From assembly GCA_008692225.1 (NCBI GenBank), contig VICG01000009.1, positions 1,054,001 through 1,118,000 of the forward strand: DNA of 64,000 nt. The letters are read 5' to 3'. This DNA comes from Monilinia fructicola (Eukaryota; Ascomycota; Leotiomycetes; Helotiales; Sclerotiniaceae). Position 1 is the first letter of the stretch. Each line of letters opens with the position of its first letter. A program made the translations under genes and the position numbers. Shown piece by piece: positions 50,101 through 62,343 of the stretch. The notes beneath the pieces are model-generated. The model was not told where the DNA came from. It was given only the letters and a program-made list of their open reading frames with translations, and did not search any database.

Positions 50101-50796
50101 CAAAATCTATTGTCTATTGATACATCAGTCCAGCACTTATGCATGACCTCGACTGAACGTACTCTCACAGCTCGAGGATCTTCCCCAATTCTCACAACTC
50201 TCATCTTCTTGTTCAGAGAAACAAGCACGGTAACTCCTCTGCCATCTTGATCAGGACTTATCAAATCTGTATTTAAATCTGTGCCGCCAATCCAATTGCA
50301 GGGGCGAATCTGCGTTGTTCCAAATACTGGACTTAATTCTGGCAAGGAATAGAAGGTAACTGTCCAGTTGCACAATATGCAAGCTTTGTTGACTCTAGGA
50401 AGCAGCAGGATTTGTTGGATACCAGGTCTATCTCGAGTAGATGGCTCATGATAGGCAGGAGGTAGTCTCGAGGCTAGGATATAGGAGGGCTTTCCTGAGA
50501 TATCGGCAGGATCTGGGGGGATCTGTACAAAATGAAGGATTTCAGAGGCCGATGTCCCAATATACAGGTTCTGATCTACAGATATACATCAGCAATAGAA
50601 GAAGACAAGTAGAAGTTAACGAAAGAAAAAAGTTACCTAGAAATTCCACGCAATTGATCTCAATATCAGTCCCGTCTCCATCTGCAGACAAGGGCAGATC
50701 CTCTATCAGGCTGCGTAGAACATAAGGACCATCTTCCGGAACCTTTCGTTTTCTTTCCCGCGCATTCGAAATATCTTCCGGATCATTTGAAGCCAT
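47102..50796 (-). CDS. VPS3: CORVET tethering subunit Vps3-like (TGFBRAP1/Vps39 family)
   Basis: Likely the Rab5-binding subunit of the CORVET complex, which tethers early endosomes. Exons 50796-50637, 50575-50163 and 50113-47102 give 1194 aa. The N-terminus forms a CNH-type beta-propeller (NLYIGTSASEILHFVQIPPD, ILLLPRVNKACILCNWTVTF, DSFACVADSRSYALLD). The propeller is interrupted by a ~130-residue Ser/Gly/Pro-rich insert after KIPLFPIS. The C-terminal half is helical, with the Vps39-type block LLQSYNRLYVLSRLYQSRKM. The end holds Vps39-2-like helices without a visible RING Cys/His cluster, which favours Vps3/TGFBRAP1 over Vps8 or Vps41. The acceptor at 50114 keeps the frame; a second AG 7 nt downstream does not. 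Distinguishing Vps3 from Vps39/Vam6 needs a phylogeny. Confidence 0.8.
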
Positions 50797-51232
50797 TATG
50801 AAGGGCTTACTATGAACTTGTAATTATCATGGCCAATACAAAAGTACTCCCTCATGGCCGTTGAGCGTTTGCGGCGCATGGAATAATAATGATTGTCAGT
50901 TGTTCAAGGTCTTGTCGAGCACCTCTTGTCCTGTGGAAAGTGGGAAGGCTGTGACTACAGGGATTCGCTAAGACACACTCTGAAGCTTGGGTCCATCCAA
51001 TAAACATGAACGAATGAACACCTTTCGTCGTAGTATGGAGGTGGATTGTACTCCGTATTGAATTGTATCGATGTGAACGCTTGAAGTTTGGAAGCGTTCT
51101 TTCTATTCATCACATACTTGTACATTTACTATAATACTACAAAAGACGATTCCACGGCAATTTATGCTTTTGCCCTAAAAGTCGACTTCGATTTCCGCAA
51201 ATGATTATGATTCTTTGCTTGTCGATATTGCC
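50797..51232. promoter_or_regulatory. Bidirectional promoter interval VPS3/COY1
   Basis: 436 bp separate two divergent start codons. It contains one TACTCCGTA motif at 51049-51057. No ORF of note. Confidence 0.65.
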
Positions 51233-53631
51233 ATGACCGACTTCGCAGAATCAGCACTGGCAGCGTCGGTGTCAAGCCCTCCATCTCCGTCCGCAGATCA
51301 TGTAGCTACAGGACATGATGGAGACAACAAGTTTCAAAAGGCAATCTCGGCGTGGAGGAGTGAGTCCCTGATGTTCTATTGGACTTCAATACTCGTGCTA
51401 ATCATCCACAGCTATCGACCTTACCTCCATGATACCCTCCCTTGACAATACCGCATCGGAAATCGTTCATTATCAAAGGGACTCAACCGTGCAGCGCAAG
51501 GAACTGGCACAGAAGACTAAGGATTTTCGAAAGTTGGACGATTCAAACAAGCTATCTGAAATTAAAGGATTGCTGAAAGGTTGGCGTTTCTCGAGATGCT
51601 CAATGCATTGTCCTACTGACACAAATAACTATTATAGCATATCAGACCTTCATAGATCTCCTCACAAACCACTCCAAGTCTACGAACTCGGCCTTTCTAC
51701 AAGTCTACTCATCTTTATCTGAGGCTCCAGATCCGTACCCTTTATTAGAAGCATCTGTCGACTCCTTATTGATATCCGAGGATACGCTTCCCAAGATTAC
51801 ACAAGAAAATGAACATCTGCAGAAAAGTGTTAGTAAATTAACAACTCAATTGGAGGAGACAGAATCCAGATTAGAAACGGAAAGAACTGCGCGCAAAAAT
51901 CTGGAGGAAGGTTTAGAAAGTAAAGTCAAGGATGTCGAAACTTCTTGGGCCGCTGTCTTGGAAGAGAAAAAGAATAATTGGGAGGCGAAGGAGAAATCGT
52001 TAGAAGAAAAGGTGGAAAACCAGGACCGCTTGTTGAATGAAATTAAGGCGAGCTACGAGGTCAATCAGCGTCTAGGACAATCTGAGAATGCAGATACAGA
52101 TGGAAGCCGTGGACATGTTACGAGTGCAGAATTGGAGATGGTCACATCCGATTTGGAACGTACGAGCGTTCGTTTAGCAGAAGTCGAAGCTCGAAATGAG
52201 CAACTACGAATAGAATTAGCTCAATCGACTTCCCAAGTTCCAAGCCACCCAGCATTGGCTTTGGAAGATGAACCCGCCTACATGCGTCTAAGATCAGAAA
52301 ATTCGTCATTGTTAAGGAAATTGGACGCAGCTAGAGTAGAGAGGGATGCTAAGAAGCGAGATCTTGATACCAAGCTCCGAAGTTTGGAGAGAGAAATTGG
52401 AATGCTCAAAGAAGAACGCGATTCACTGAAGACTAAAGTCCAAAAATGGAGTGATTATGAAGACGTGAAGCAAGAACTGGAGGTTTTGAAAAGTATCGAG
52501 TTTTCTATGGGTGATGACGATGACGCTCAAGATATTGGAGCGAGTTCCAATCCTCAGGAGCCGACAGGAAACGGTTCATCTGAGAAAGCAAAAGGGGAGA
52601 CTCTAGAGCAGCTACTCCTTGCCAGGAACAAAAAACTGAGCGATGAACTCACGGTTTTGAGAGTTTCTCATCAAGATTTACAAAGCCGCTTGCAAAATAT
52701 GCAAGAATCTCTTTCCACAACCAATGCCGATTTAGAAAAGGCGCAGACTTTGGTCACCACATTGGAGAACGATCTGGCCAATGTGCAAAACGGAGTGAGC
52801 GCTTACCCTGCTGCTCCTTCCGTAGCTGGAACGTATTCAAGCCGTTACCCTCAATCAGCAATTGGTCAGTTTGCTTCGAGGAATCGCAGGATATCTCCCA
52901 CGTCATCTATTATATCTGGATTTGATCCCAGAACACCAATGGGCAGTACACCCGTGGACGTTCTTAGATCTGGCGAACCGGTAGGGGGAGGTTCGGGCAT
53001 TCTTCCCATGATTACCGCTCAGCGTGATCGATTCAAGAAGCGCAATTCAGAGTTAGAGAATGAGCTCTCCGAAAGTCATCGAACTGTATCTTCATTAAGG
53101 CAAGAAATCTCTGCTTTGCAAAAGGATAATCTGAATCTGTATGAAAAGACAAGATATGTGTCGACATACAATCGAGCAGGTCCAACAGCTTCATCGGCGT
53201 CTTCTTATGCTACCAACCCCAATCCATCCACAGTTCAGATTTCTTCATCCACCTCTTCGGGTCTTGCTTTGAATCGATACCGCTCGGCATATGAATCCAA
53301 CATCTCGCCTTTTGCAGCATTCCGTGGGCGAGAATCAGCCCGCGCATACAAACGTATGAGTTTACCCGAAAGAATAGTATTTTCAATCACAAGAATGATA
53401 TTAGCAACAAGAACAAGTCGAAACCTCTTTGCAGGTTATTGCGTGGCTCTTCATTTGATGGTCTTCTTTTCCTTATATTGGTTGGGCAGTGTTGATGTTG
53501 ATCAACATGGCAGTCATCTAGGCCAAGCGGCTCTTGCAGCGGCTGGTGGTGCTAAAGGACTGACGGATTCTGGGACGGATAGTGCGCATGGCGATTGGCA
53601 CCAGGAAGGCTTTAATGGGAAGGCGTCTTGA
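51233..53631 (+). CDS. COY1: Golgi CASP/Coy1 coiled-coil membrane protein
   Basis: Golgin-type tail-anchored protein of the CASP family; yeast Coy1 acts in retrograde and intra-Golgi tethering. Exons 51233-51359, 51412-51579 and 51638-53631 give 762 aa. N-terminal residues (FQKAISAWRTIDLTSMIPSL) match the CASP N-terminal domain. A long coiled coil fills about 170-520 (for example LTTQLEETESRLETERTARK). The C-terminal CASP domain includes MITAQRDRFKKRNSELENEL and, near the end, ERIVFSITRMILATRTSRNL. A single membrane anchor follows at about 695-715, LFAGYCVALHLMVFFSLYWL. The luminal tail is ~45 residues, Ala/Gly/Asp/Ser-rich. Start chosen at the first ATG, which matches conserved CASP length. 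The paired gene upstream encodes another traffic tether. Confidence 0.94.
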
Positions 53632-56405
53632 TGTATTTTGATGTGCCCAGGTGTTTCAATAAATGAATGGATGAGGGAATATGTAGTACTATCATGTGAT
53701 AATAGAGGCCACTTGCCAATTTCTTCTGGTACACGTTCAGTTCCAGAAGTTGTCACCTTGTTGATTTGCTGTTCTTTCCTTTGATTGAGACATGACCATG
53801 GGCCGGATTTTCTGGCAATGAGGTCGCGAGCAACCATTATCTTGGAAATTTTAAATTCGCTCTACCTTGCCTAGCCAGAGAAGAGAATACCAAGTATGTC
53901 CCAAGAAACTAATACCGGCAGCTAATCCCTAAATGTGGAACCCTATGTCACCTACAAGTAATGATTTTCTATCATGATCTACCCATTAGTCTACCCAGCG
54001 CAGTACTGTAGTAATCATCTAATTCATAAGTGAACACCATGACCTCAAAATGGTTCTCAAGAATTTGGGCTTATTTCGACGGAAAGAGATGGTTGGTTAT
54101 CAATGTCTTTTCGATTCATCGTCAATATGTCATCCATTACATTTACCGCTTGTACGATTGTATATCTTGGGTTTGATTTGGTTTGCTTTGGTTACAACTT
54201 GGAATTTGCCATGATAACTTGGTACAGTAGCTGACGGGGTGGGGTAATAATAGATTTTGGGTTTTGGATTGGTTTTCTACAAGTAGAGTACTTGTATACT
54301 CTGTATAGGCGCCCGATTCAGTATGGCCAATCGGAGGGGTTGGATTGGATTAGATGGATTGGGTTCTAAAAATAACATGGATGGGTTTTCTGTCTTTTTT
54401 TTCCACGGGTAGGATACAGTACTAGTAAGTAGTATGTGGATTTTGGATCTTCATGGGGGACGAATGGGAGAGTAGAGTTGAAAGGCTATTTGGAGAATAG
54501 ATGATTTGGTGGGTGAGTATGCTTATGGGGCAATCTTGGTATAGATCCTGATATGGTTTTTGAAATGCTTTTCAACTTAGATATCGCGGCTATCGGAATC
54601 GAATCTTGGGGATGGACCGATTGAGCGGGGGAGCTTGTTATGTATGAAGATGAAGATGGTGGGATGGACTAGATTGTTCGAATGGGAATTTGGACCTAAA
54701 TTGATGATGATGATGATGATGATGATGCTTTGCCGACTTGTCATCAATTTAGATGTTAGATGCCCTCATTACGGAGTATTTACGTTTAATCTTCTGATCA
54801 TCTAATCATACCATGTCTGCTCAACTTTCTGCAGTCTTTCTCCTTTGACTGTTCTACAAAAAGTCGTGTAATGGTACGTTGATTATATTCGTTGTTCATA
54901 CATCAAGCACCAGTAGCGAGAGTAGCGAGAGTATCTCAAGATGAGAGGGGCAATACACTCACTTACTCATACGCTAATTATTTGCTTGAGCGAATGAGGA
55001 TGAATGAGAAAGTGCAAGCAATGACCAAAGTTTGTACTCAGCATATCCAGTAATACATACAGTGAGAATTAGTTAGTTACATGTAAGATTAAAGGAAGAA
55101 AGAATAAGAGTGGTCTTGACCGATATCAGCACCTTAAGCAAAACCCCCCCTGCAAAGATTCTGTCTTGTCTTCTCACATAATCCGTTATCCATCAACTCG
55201 GGCTCTGGTTTCTCATTTCTCATTTCTCTGTCATAATCTCTCATCTAATATGTCATTTCATACCGAGACCAAGGTTCTACAGCCCCGTACAGTAAGGGTT
55301 TCTTTCTACCGACCTTTTTTGAACAACCTCTAGTAGGTCGGCTAGTAGACGTCTAAACAACTGTTGGACTTGCATCTTACAACTAATTGAATAGTTGGTT
55401 ACACGAAGAAGAATCTTCTGTAGCCCTTCACCAACCTCTCGATTATAATTGCTTCGATATATTCTACGGAGTATGAGGGAAAGGTAACTCAACGACCAAA
55501 GCGCATCAAACGACGGAACTTTTCATCGCTTGGGTTACCTTTCCCCTTCCCCATATGTATCCACCGAGCTCTTCAAGCGGATCATCAACCAATCCCCTTC
55601 CTCGCTTTACCACCAACTCAAAAACGCGCAACAACTATAAATCAATAAGAACCAATCACTCACAAATCTGAAGAAAGATCAAAGACTTGTTATGCAACAG
55701 TTACATTAACCCTCCCCTCTCCTGCGTATAAGCTAGGATCTATCTGCAATGCACAAGGATCCATTGGACTTTGTCCACTTAATAAACTGTTCATGGCTGC
55801 TAATCTGCCCCCTGTTGCCTTCGACTGGCCTATGAGGCCTGTCTTGCCGCCATACAAAAGTTAGTGAGGTCTGGGGATACATACAAATGATACAATCTTT
55901 CTTTTTTCCACTTTAATGAAATGGAATACTAGTACAATGTTTATATATGGTACATAAATGGTGTACATACATGGCATACATGGTGGTAAGCGTCTGTTTC
56001 CAGGATTAGCATCAACGGGATTGCAAATCGATGGATTTTGCCAATCAAGCCAAACTGTTTGATGGTATAAGACGCCTGCTGAGCGCCTGTGAGAGATGAA
56101 TTTGGAAGTCCAGTTATTCATTGATTAAACAGTTTGAACTCTTGGTGCGCTTATAAAGTTTTATGTCTGTTGGTCTCTTGTTTCCATTGGGCTTTTAGGA
56201 TCTATATATCCACCATTGCATCGAGACTTGGTTCTGGCTTTTGGATTATTTATACATTTATCCATCTGTCTCTTGAAGTGTGGCATTCATCACACGTTTC
56301 TGTTTCTTAATTCTTTTCTTTTGGGTTTTTCTTCTCTGGTTTAATTATTTCTTACCCTTCCTACTCTTTGGCTTCTATCTTTCCTCTTTGCAATTCATAT
56401 TCATC
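53632..56405. other. Intergenic region COY1/DUF3455 gene
   Basis: 2.8 kb with no ORF I can support. It contains (GAT)n at about 54702-54727 and TACGGAGTA motifs at 54770-54778 and 55465-55473. The last ~150 bp before 56406 are strongly T-rich, as in fungal promoters and leaders. Confidence 0.5.
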
Positions 56406-57318
56406 ATGGTTTCTTCATCTTTTCTTTGGGCCTTCTTTGCTCTGGGAGCAACAGCTCTTCCCGCCCCAACCTTTTCCTTTTCATCTGGTGCAGCGCAACC
56501 TGCCGAAAAACAAGTTATATCTGAATACTTCGACATGCTAGGCCAGAAAGTTCAAGCGGGAAGGAAAATGTCTCAGGCTCCTGTGTGCAATCTCAACAAT
56601 GCTGCTCAACCAATTTTATGTATGCTTCTCCTTGCATTCCAACATCATATCAAGTCTCCAAACTCACATAACCTACAGCACCAACACCTTTACCCGGACC
56701 TTCGATAGGTTTAACCCTCAAACATGTCGCCATCGGTCGTGGAACGCAAAATTACACCTGCGGCACCAATGCCACAGCAGCGCCCACCGCAGTCGGCGCA
56801 GTAGCAACTCTCTTCAACGCTTCCTGCGTCGCATCCAGCTACCCAGATCTCCTCGCCATCCTACCAAACGTTGCTTTGCAATTCAATCTTAATCTTGCGC
56901 CTTCCTCTACACAGAACCTTCACCCAGCCGATCTCATGCTCAGCGGCCATCACTACTTCACCAACTCCTCAACCCCCTTCTTCGACCTCAATACGAAAAA
57001 TTGGGCATTAGGAAGCGGTGGTTTTGCGAAGAGTGATGCCATTCCCGCGCCGGCTGGTGCATCGATAGGACAGAATAATCAGGGGTTTGGTGCCGTGCCC
57101 TGGTTGAAGTTGACGGCGAGGAATGGCGCAACCGGTGGCTTGCAGGAGGTTTATCGAGTCAATACTGCGGGGGGGAACCCACCGGCTACGTGTGCGGATC
57201 GTTTGGGAAGTAGCTTTGACGTACAGTATGCTGCTGAGTATGTATCTTCTCTGAATTTTATGTCTCGCTTCTGGACACGATGCTAATACTGTGCAGATAT
57301 TGGTTCTATGAATCATAG
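56406..57318 (+). CDS. Secreted DUF3455 protein (MAS3-like)
   Basis: Predicted extracellular protein of a family related to Magnaporthe appressorium-specific MAS3, often labelled malate dehydrogenase without direct proof. Exons 56406-56619, 56679-57237 and 57297-57318 give 264 aa. The start is the first in-frame ATG. It opens with a signal peptide (MVSSSFLWAFFALGATALPA). Family blocks: GLTLKHVAIGRGTQNYTC, SYPDLLAILPNVA, LMLSGHHYFTNSSTPFFDL, VPWLKLTARNG, LQEVYRVNTAGGNPP, and the ending QYAAEYWFYES, whose last residues come from a 22-nt third exon. Four Cys residues in the mature part could form disulfides, and several NxT/S sites are present. Role unknown; surface or host-contact function is inferred from the family. 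Confidence 0.88.
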
Positions 57319-57387
57319 ATATCTTTGCCGTCAACCTCTACATCTATATCTACAACTACATTTACATGACCACCCAACCTCCCAAAA

Positions 57388-57388
<1 letters not shown>

Positions 57389-57433
<45 letters not shown>
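57389..57433. repeat. (CT)n(CA)n compound microsatellite
   Basis: About eight CT dinucleotides followed by about fourteen CA dinucleotides just downstream of the DUF3455 gene. Confidence 0.95.
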
Positions 57434-58005
57434 CACTAGACAGTCGCGGTCCATAGAATGACCATAGCAATGACATCAGGCTACAAGGCCATAATCTTTC
57501 AATTTATTTTTCATCTTCTCAATCAGAAACCCAGGGGCGTCAATCCATGCATTTGGGCGGCGTCAGGGGTACACATTTATACATCACATCACCACACAAC
57601 ACATCACCACACAACACAACAGAACAGAAATTTCTCCGGGTGGGTTTTTAGTTTCGGTTCTTGGGTCCCTGCTTGATCCTTTTGATATCCCGTTTTATGG
57701 CGCGAAAAAGAAAGGGAGGAAGGGAAATAGGCGAGGATGAAAATCTCAGCATAATGAAATGAAATGAAATAAAATAAAATGAACCTTCCATCTAAACCAT
57801 ACATACATACATACAAACATACCCCTTACCCCCCTCCAAAAACTTACCTACCCATCCATCAAACCTGCCCCCCCCGCCTCTCTCCCTCAAAAAAAAAAAC
57901 TCACAAGTTTGATACAAACCCATACCGTAACGCACCATACTATATATACCACATTACACCATGCAAGCCTATACATATATACATACATATACTGTACCCC
58001 TTATC

Positions 58006-58085
58006 ACAAGTCACAAGTCACAAGCCTGAAGTCACAAATCACAAGTCTCAAGTCTGAAGTCACAAATCTCAAATCACAAATCCAC
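58006..58085. repeat. CACAAGT/CTCAAGT heptamer array
   Basis: Degenerate tandem heptamers (CACAAGT, CTGAAGT, CACAAAT, CTCAAGT) over about 80 bp. Confidence 0.8.
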
Positions 58086-58573
58086 AAGTCCCTTTCAAGT
58101 AAATAAGAACGCAAAACAAAACAATAACAATAACAAAAACAATAACAAGGATAACAACGACACCCCAAACAGTCTGGGGCAGATACCGTTGGGTGCCTAG
58201 GTATAGATAGATGTGCCGATATCTATCTGAAACCCTTATAATGAATGGGGGGGGCTAAAGAGAATGGTTGAAACAAGGTCGAGAGATGATAGAGAGATTA
58301 GACGTGAAACATGAAATATGCATTTATTCATTTGGATTTGATTATTGGAATTGCTTTTATTTGCTTGGTCTCTCCAACCTATCCGGCCATTTCGTCACCT
58401 CAGATTCTAATGTACAGCTCGAAATTTTGTCTCCTTTTTCCTAACCAGCTAATAGGTGTATGCATAATATGGTATCGTCTTTATCGAATTATCCTTTCAT
58501 TTTACCAACTATTGTCTTGTCCACTCTCATCATTCGCCCATAAATTGGATTGAGATTGAGAATCCGAATAAAT

Positions 58574-61500
58574 TTACTCGTCATCATCATCATCATCCCC
58601 TGCCCCTGTTCCCGCCATTGGAGTATCATCATCCTCGTTGGCTGTGGCTGGAGAGTCTTCTTCTTGATCAGCGGCAGTGTTAGCAGTAGCAGTGCCAGTC
58701 TCAGCGTCCTCATCATCCTCGTCATCATCTTCAATGATACCTCTTCTACTCTTCCTCGTACTCTTAACGACTTGTTCTTCCTCATCACTATCACCACCCG
58801 TAGTAGCGACTTGCTTCGTAGTAGCCCCTTCCATCTCAATATCTTCCTGTCCAGCTTCTCCCTCCATTGCCTTCTTCGCTTCCTCAACCCCATCATCCCC
58901 GTCACTATCACTCTCCACTACAATCTCACTACTCTTATATTTGCTCTCTTCTTTCTTTTCCCCGCCCTTCTTAGCCAACCTCCTCTTCTTGGTCTTTGGC
59001 TTTTCCTCCTCACTTCCACTACCTCTCCTTGCTTTTCTACTTCTCCTTTGTGATCTACCTCCCTCCTCAGCACCCGTTTCATCATCATCCGTAACCCCAT
59101 CATCCTTCTTCTTACGTTTCCCACCACCCGATCTTCCTTTGGAAACCTTCTTTCTCTTCATCCTCTCACCTGTCTCACTATCTGTGGTCATCTCCGCAGC
59201 TTCTCTGGCAATATCTTCGGCAGCTCTAGCTTGTGCCAATTCACGATCTCTCTCGGCGATCTTTTGTCTCTCTTCCGCAATCTTTGCTTTGCGTTCACGT
59301 TCTGCCTTTTCAGCTGCCTCGCGCGCTTCTTCTCGTCTTCTTAATTCAGCCTCTCTCTGCTCCTTGGCTGCCTGGATCTTTGAAGCGTTCTTTTCCTCGT
59401 ATTCCTTCTGGGCTTGCATTGAACGTTCCAATTGACGACGCATGGTATTCCGTGCCATGTTGGCTCGCTGTTCGATATCGTGTTTGGGGTATGGTGGATT
59501 AGGATGCTGGGCAATAGCATCTAGAGCTTCAATAGCGTCTTCTAGACCCTTTGCTGCACCTTTGACTTCCTCGAGGGATCTTTGAGTTTCTGGTAGGTTA
59601 TAAATTGTTGTCGCTAATTGAAGCTGTACAAATGCGACGTTGAACTTATAATGAACCTGATCAGGTGTGATCTCGAGAGCCTATCGGAAATTAGCATTGC
59701 AATATAAGATTTCAAAATGTAACTTGCCTTTAACGAGTAGTCAAGGGCACTCTTGAATGCCGATAAGCTCTTCTCTGACCTTCCTTTCGACAGCCAAGTC
59801 CGTCCCAAACAAGTCAAGATATGACTGTCGTGAGCTCGATCTTTTGTCAAAGCAGCCTCATAATGTTCAATGGCCTTGGAATATTGCCGTAGCTCTGCAA
59901 AAATATGACCGAGATTGACGAAGACACTTGGGTCCTTTACTGTGTCACGTACTTTTACAAAGATAGAAAGGGCTGTTTTATAATCCTTCTTATCTTCAAC
60001 AAGTGCAATTGCAATACCTTGAGCAGCGTAGGCACTCTTGGGGTCCAGTTGTAAGGCTTTGTCAAAGAATTCAACCGCCTTAGTGTAGGTTTTGCTTCGC
60101 GCTTGCTTGTCTGACTCAGATTCACGGCGCATCTCACGAGCGGCCATGAGATTGATATTACCCATACCAATCAAAGCATATCGATCATGTTTGTCATACT
60201 GCTGTAAGGTATGCTTATAGTGACGGTATTCCGGATCCTCATTGACATTGCTCGACCTCTTCCGAGAGTGCATACGTCCCAAATACCAGCCATATAATGC
60301 TCGTACCTCGAGGTCGGCCGACGACTCTTTGTACAAAGTAGAAACAGCTTTAGGCCCTTCCTCCTGTCGGTCCCGACGGAGTGCGATATATGCCAAACGT
60401 GTTCTAGCATCAGTATAATCACTGTGGCGACCTAGTAGCCCTTCGTAAACGGTTTTGGCTTCGTCAGGCATACCACTGGCTTCATACGTTCGTCCAAGGT
60501 TGAAGCTGATAGTGGTGACCAATGCATCAGTGTCCATGCCTTCAAGCTTTTCACCAGCTTTAACGCAAGCATTTAATGCAGCTTGGAACATTTCGCGAGC
60601 TTGATCATATTTCTCGGCCTGGTAGTAAAAGCATCCGATGTTGTTCAGCAACTGAGGGGATAGGTTTTCGCGCATAGCATTCTTGTATGCAACTTCATCC
60701 TCCGTCTCCTCTGGTTTATCCGCAGCTGGAATTTGATCAAATTCAATCTGTTCGACTTGTTGGAGGCATTGCAGGCTTTTCTCTGGTTGTTCCGTTTCAT
60801 AGAGCCTAGCGAGGTTGAGAAGGACTGACGCATCAGGAACAAGATTCTTTTTAGGGTCTTTCCATGCCGTGCGGACATTCTCGAGGTAGCCAATAGCCTT
60901 CTTGAATTCAGTGGTTTTATCTTCCTTGACCCCACTTTCCTGGCTATTGAATACTTCTTCCGCATACAAGGTTCCCAGTAGTATCATTGCCTCGATCGTC
61001 TTGGATTGTTGAATGATTTTCTCTAGCCGTAGTTTGGCCTCGCCGAAGTCGCCTTTCAGTACGGACAATTGCGCAGCTCCAAATTTAGCCGGCATATATC
61101 CTCTATCAACACCACCACGCGCGTCATCAGCCCGACCATAGTAATCAAGAGCCTTCTCGTAGTTGTCATCGAAGTGTTCTTTCCTCGCAAGTAAATACCA
61201 TCCATCACTTGCAATTGCATTGACATCTGTGTATTGAATGGCTTTTGTGGCTAGAGCCTCGACGTTTGGCATCGATTTCCGCGATAAAAAGTACCCCGCA
61301 AAGGTAGCGCAAGTTAAAGGCATGTCCTTATCGGCCTTATAGGATCTCTGAGTATACTCGGTCATGGCCTTCTTATATAGCTGAATGAATTCAGGACTAT
61401 TTGTTGGTACGTGTGCGCTTTGATCGAGATAGAACTGAGCCAGTAGTATGTTTGCGACCTTCGAATCTGGATTAATTTCTAAGGATCGTTCCCAAGCGGC

Positions 61501-62343
61501 TTTCGCATCTTCCTTGAAACCTAATTGCCAGAAACAACAGCCTATTCCGATTCTTGGGTCGGGGTCTACCAAGTCTGGCATTGATCGTAATGCTTCTTGG
61601 TATCCCTCCAAAGCTTCTGCATATTTGCCCATTGAAAAGGCAGCTCTCGCTTTGCCCAAGACTGCCAGCATATTCCTGCCATGCGAAGCCTTAATTGCAT
61701 CCTCGAATGCCTTTTGGGCTCCTCGCAGAAGTTCAGCCTTCTCAGGGTCTAGAGCGCCGGGAGCTGTGTTGTTTTTGGGGAAAGGTCGAGTAGAAGCTCG
61801 GAGGAGTTGCAAGACACCCCTAGCTAGAAATAGTGGTGGAAATGATGGATTGATCCGGGAAGCATCGTTCAAATTTGACGTCGCCATCTTCAACCAATCC
61901 TCTTTCGTTTTGAATTCATCTCCATCCCCGACGCCATCTGGCCGATGACGAGGTGCCTCCTTACTCTTCCATAGATACATCCAGCATAGACAAGTGAGCA
62001 TACTGAGTCTCTCCTTATTGCCACCGCGCATAGCAGATTGACCCTTCGTCAACATCTCAATGGCATGATCAACCTTCTTCTGCTTCGCGTATGCCAGTGC
62101 AACGGTCATCCAATATGTGCGAGCCGCACCTTCGTTCTCGAGTAATGTACATAATTCGGTGGGGTCATCCAGTAGGTCTTCGAGATCAATTTCGACAGCC
62201 TGATCATCATCTTCTCCAGTAACTGGAATATCGATAGCTGAGGGAATGTCGGAAAATCGTTTGCTAATCATTCCTTCACTCAAGTTCCCAGCATCGTAGC
62301 CATTTGCGCCGCCATTAATATGGCCATTCTTAGTTGTGGACAT
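58574..62343 (-). CDS. CTR9: Paf1 complex TPR subunit Ctr9
   Basis: Scaffold of the Paf1 elongation complex, which travels with RNA polymerase II and supports histone H2B ubiquitination and H3 methylation. Exons 62343-59728 and 59680-58574 give 1240 aa. The N-terminus has the Ctr9 feature AVEIDLEDLLDDPTELCTLL, then TPR repeats through about residue 900 (for example FVNLGHIFAELRQYSKAIEH and DPKSAYAAQGIAIALVEDKK). The post-TPR segment runs YKFNVAFVQLQLATTIYNLP to QHPNPPYPKHDIEQRANMAR. A long Glu/Arg coiled coil follows, then a Lys/Glu/Asp-rich tail ending in an Asp run. The only intron (47 bp) has a GC donor (AAG|GCAAGT) and is required to keep the conserved reading. Antisense ORFs over the acidic tail are artefacts. 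Confidence 0.95.

Larger units (their letters stand above)
57319..58573. other. Convergent spacer DUF3455 gene/CTR9
   Basis: 1.25 kb with a (CT)n-(CA)n compound microsatellite (57389-57433), A-rich patches and a CACAAGT-type tandem array (about 58006-58085). One CCTAGGTA site lies at 58196. I see no gene. Confidence 0.6.

Noticed and set aside
58677..59435. 252-codon plus-strand ORF rich in Ser, Leu and Ala
   Set aside because: It is the antisense of the CTR9 Glu/Lys/Asp-rich tail. Acidic and basic low-complexity codons read backwards give long Ser/Leu ORFs. No domain or start context.
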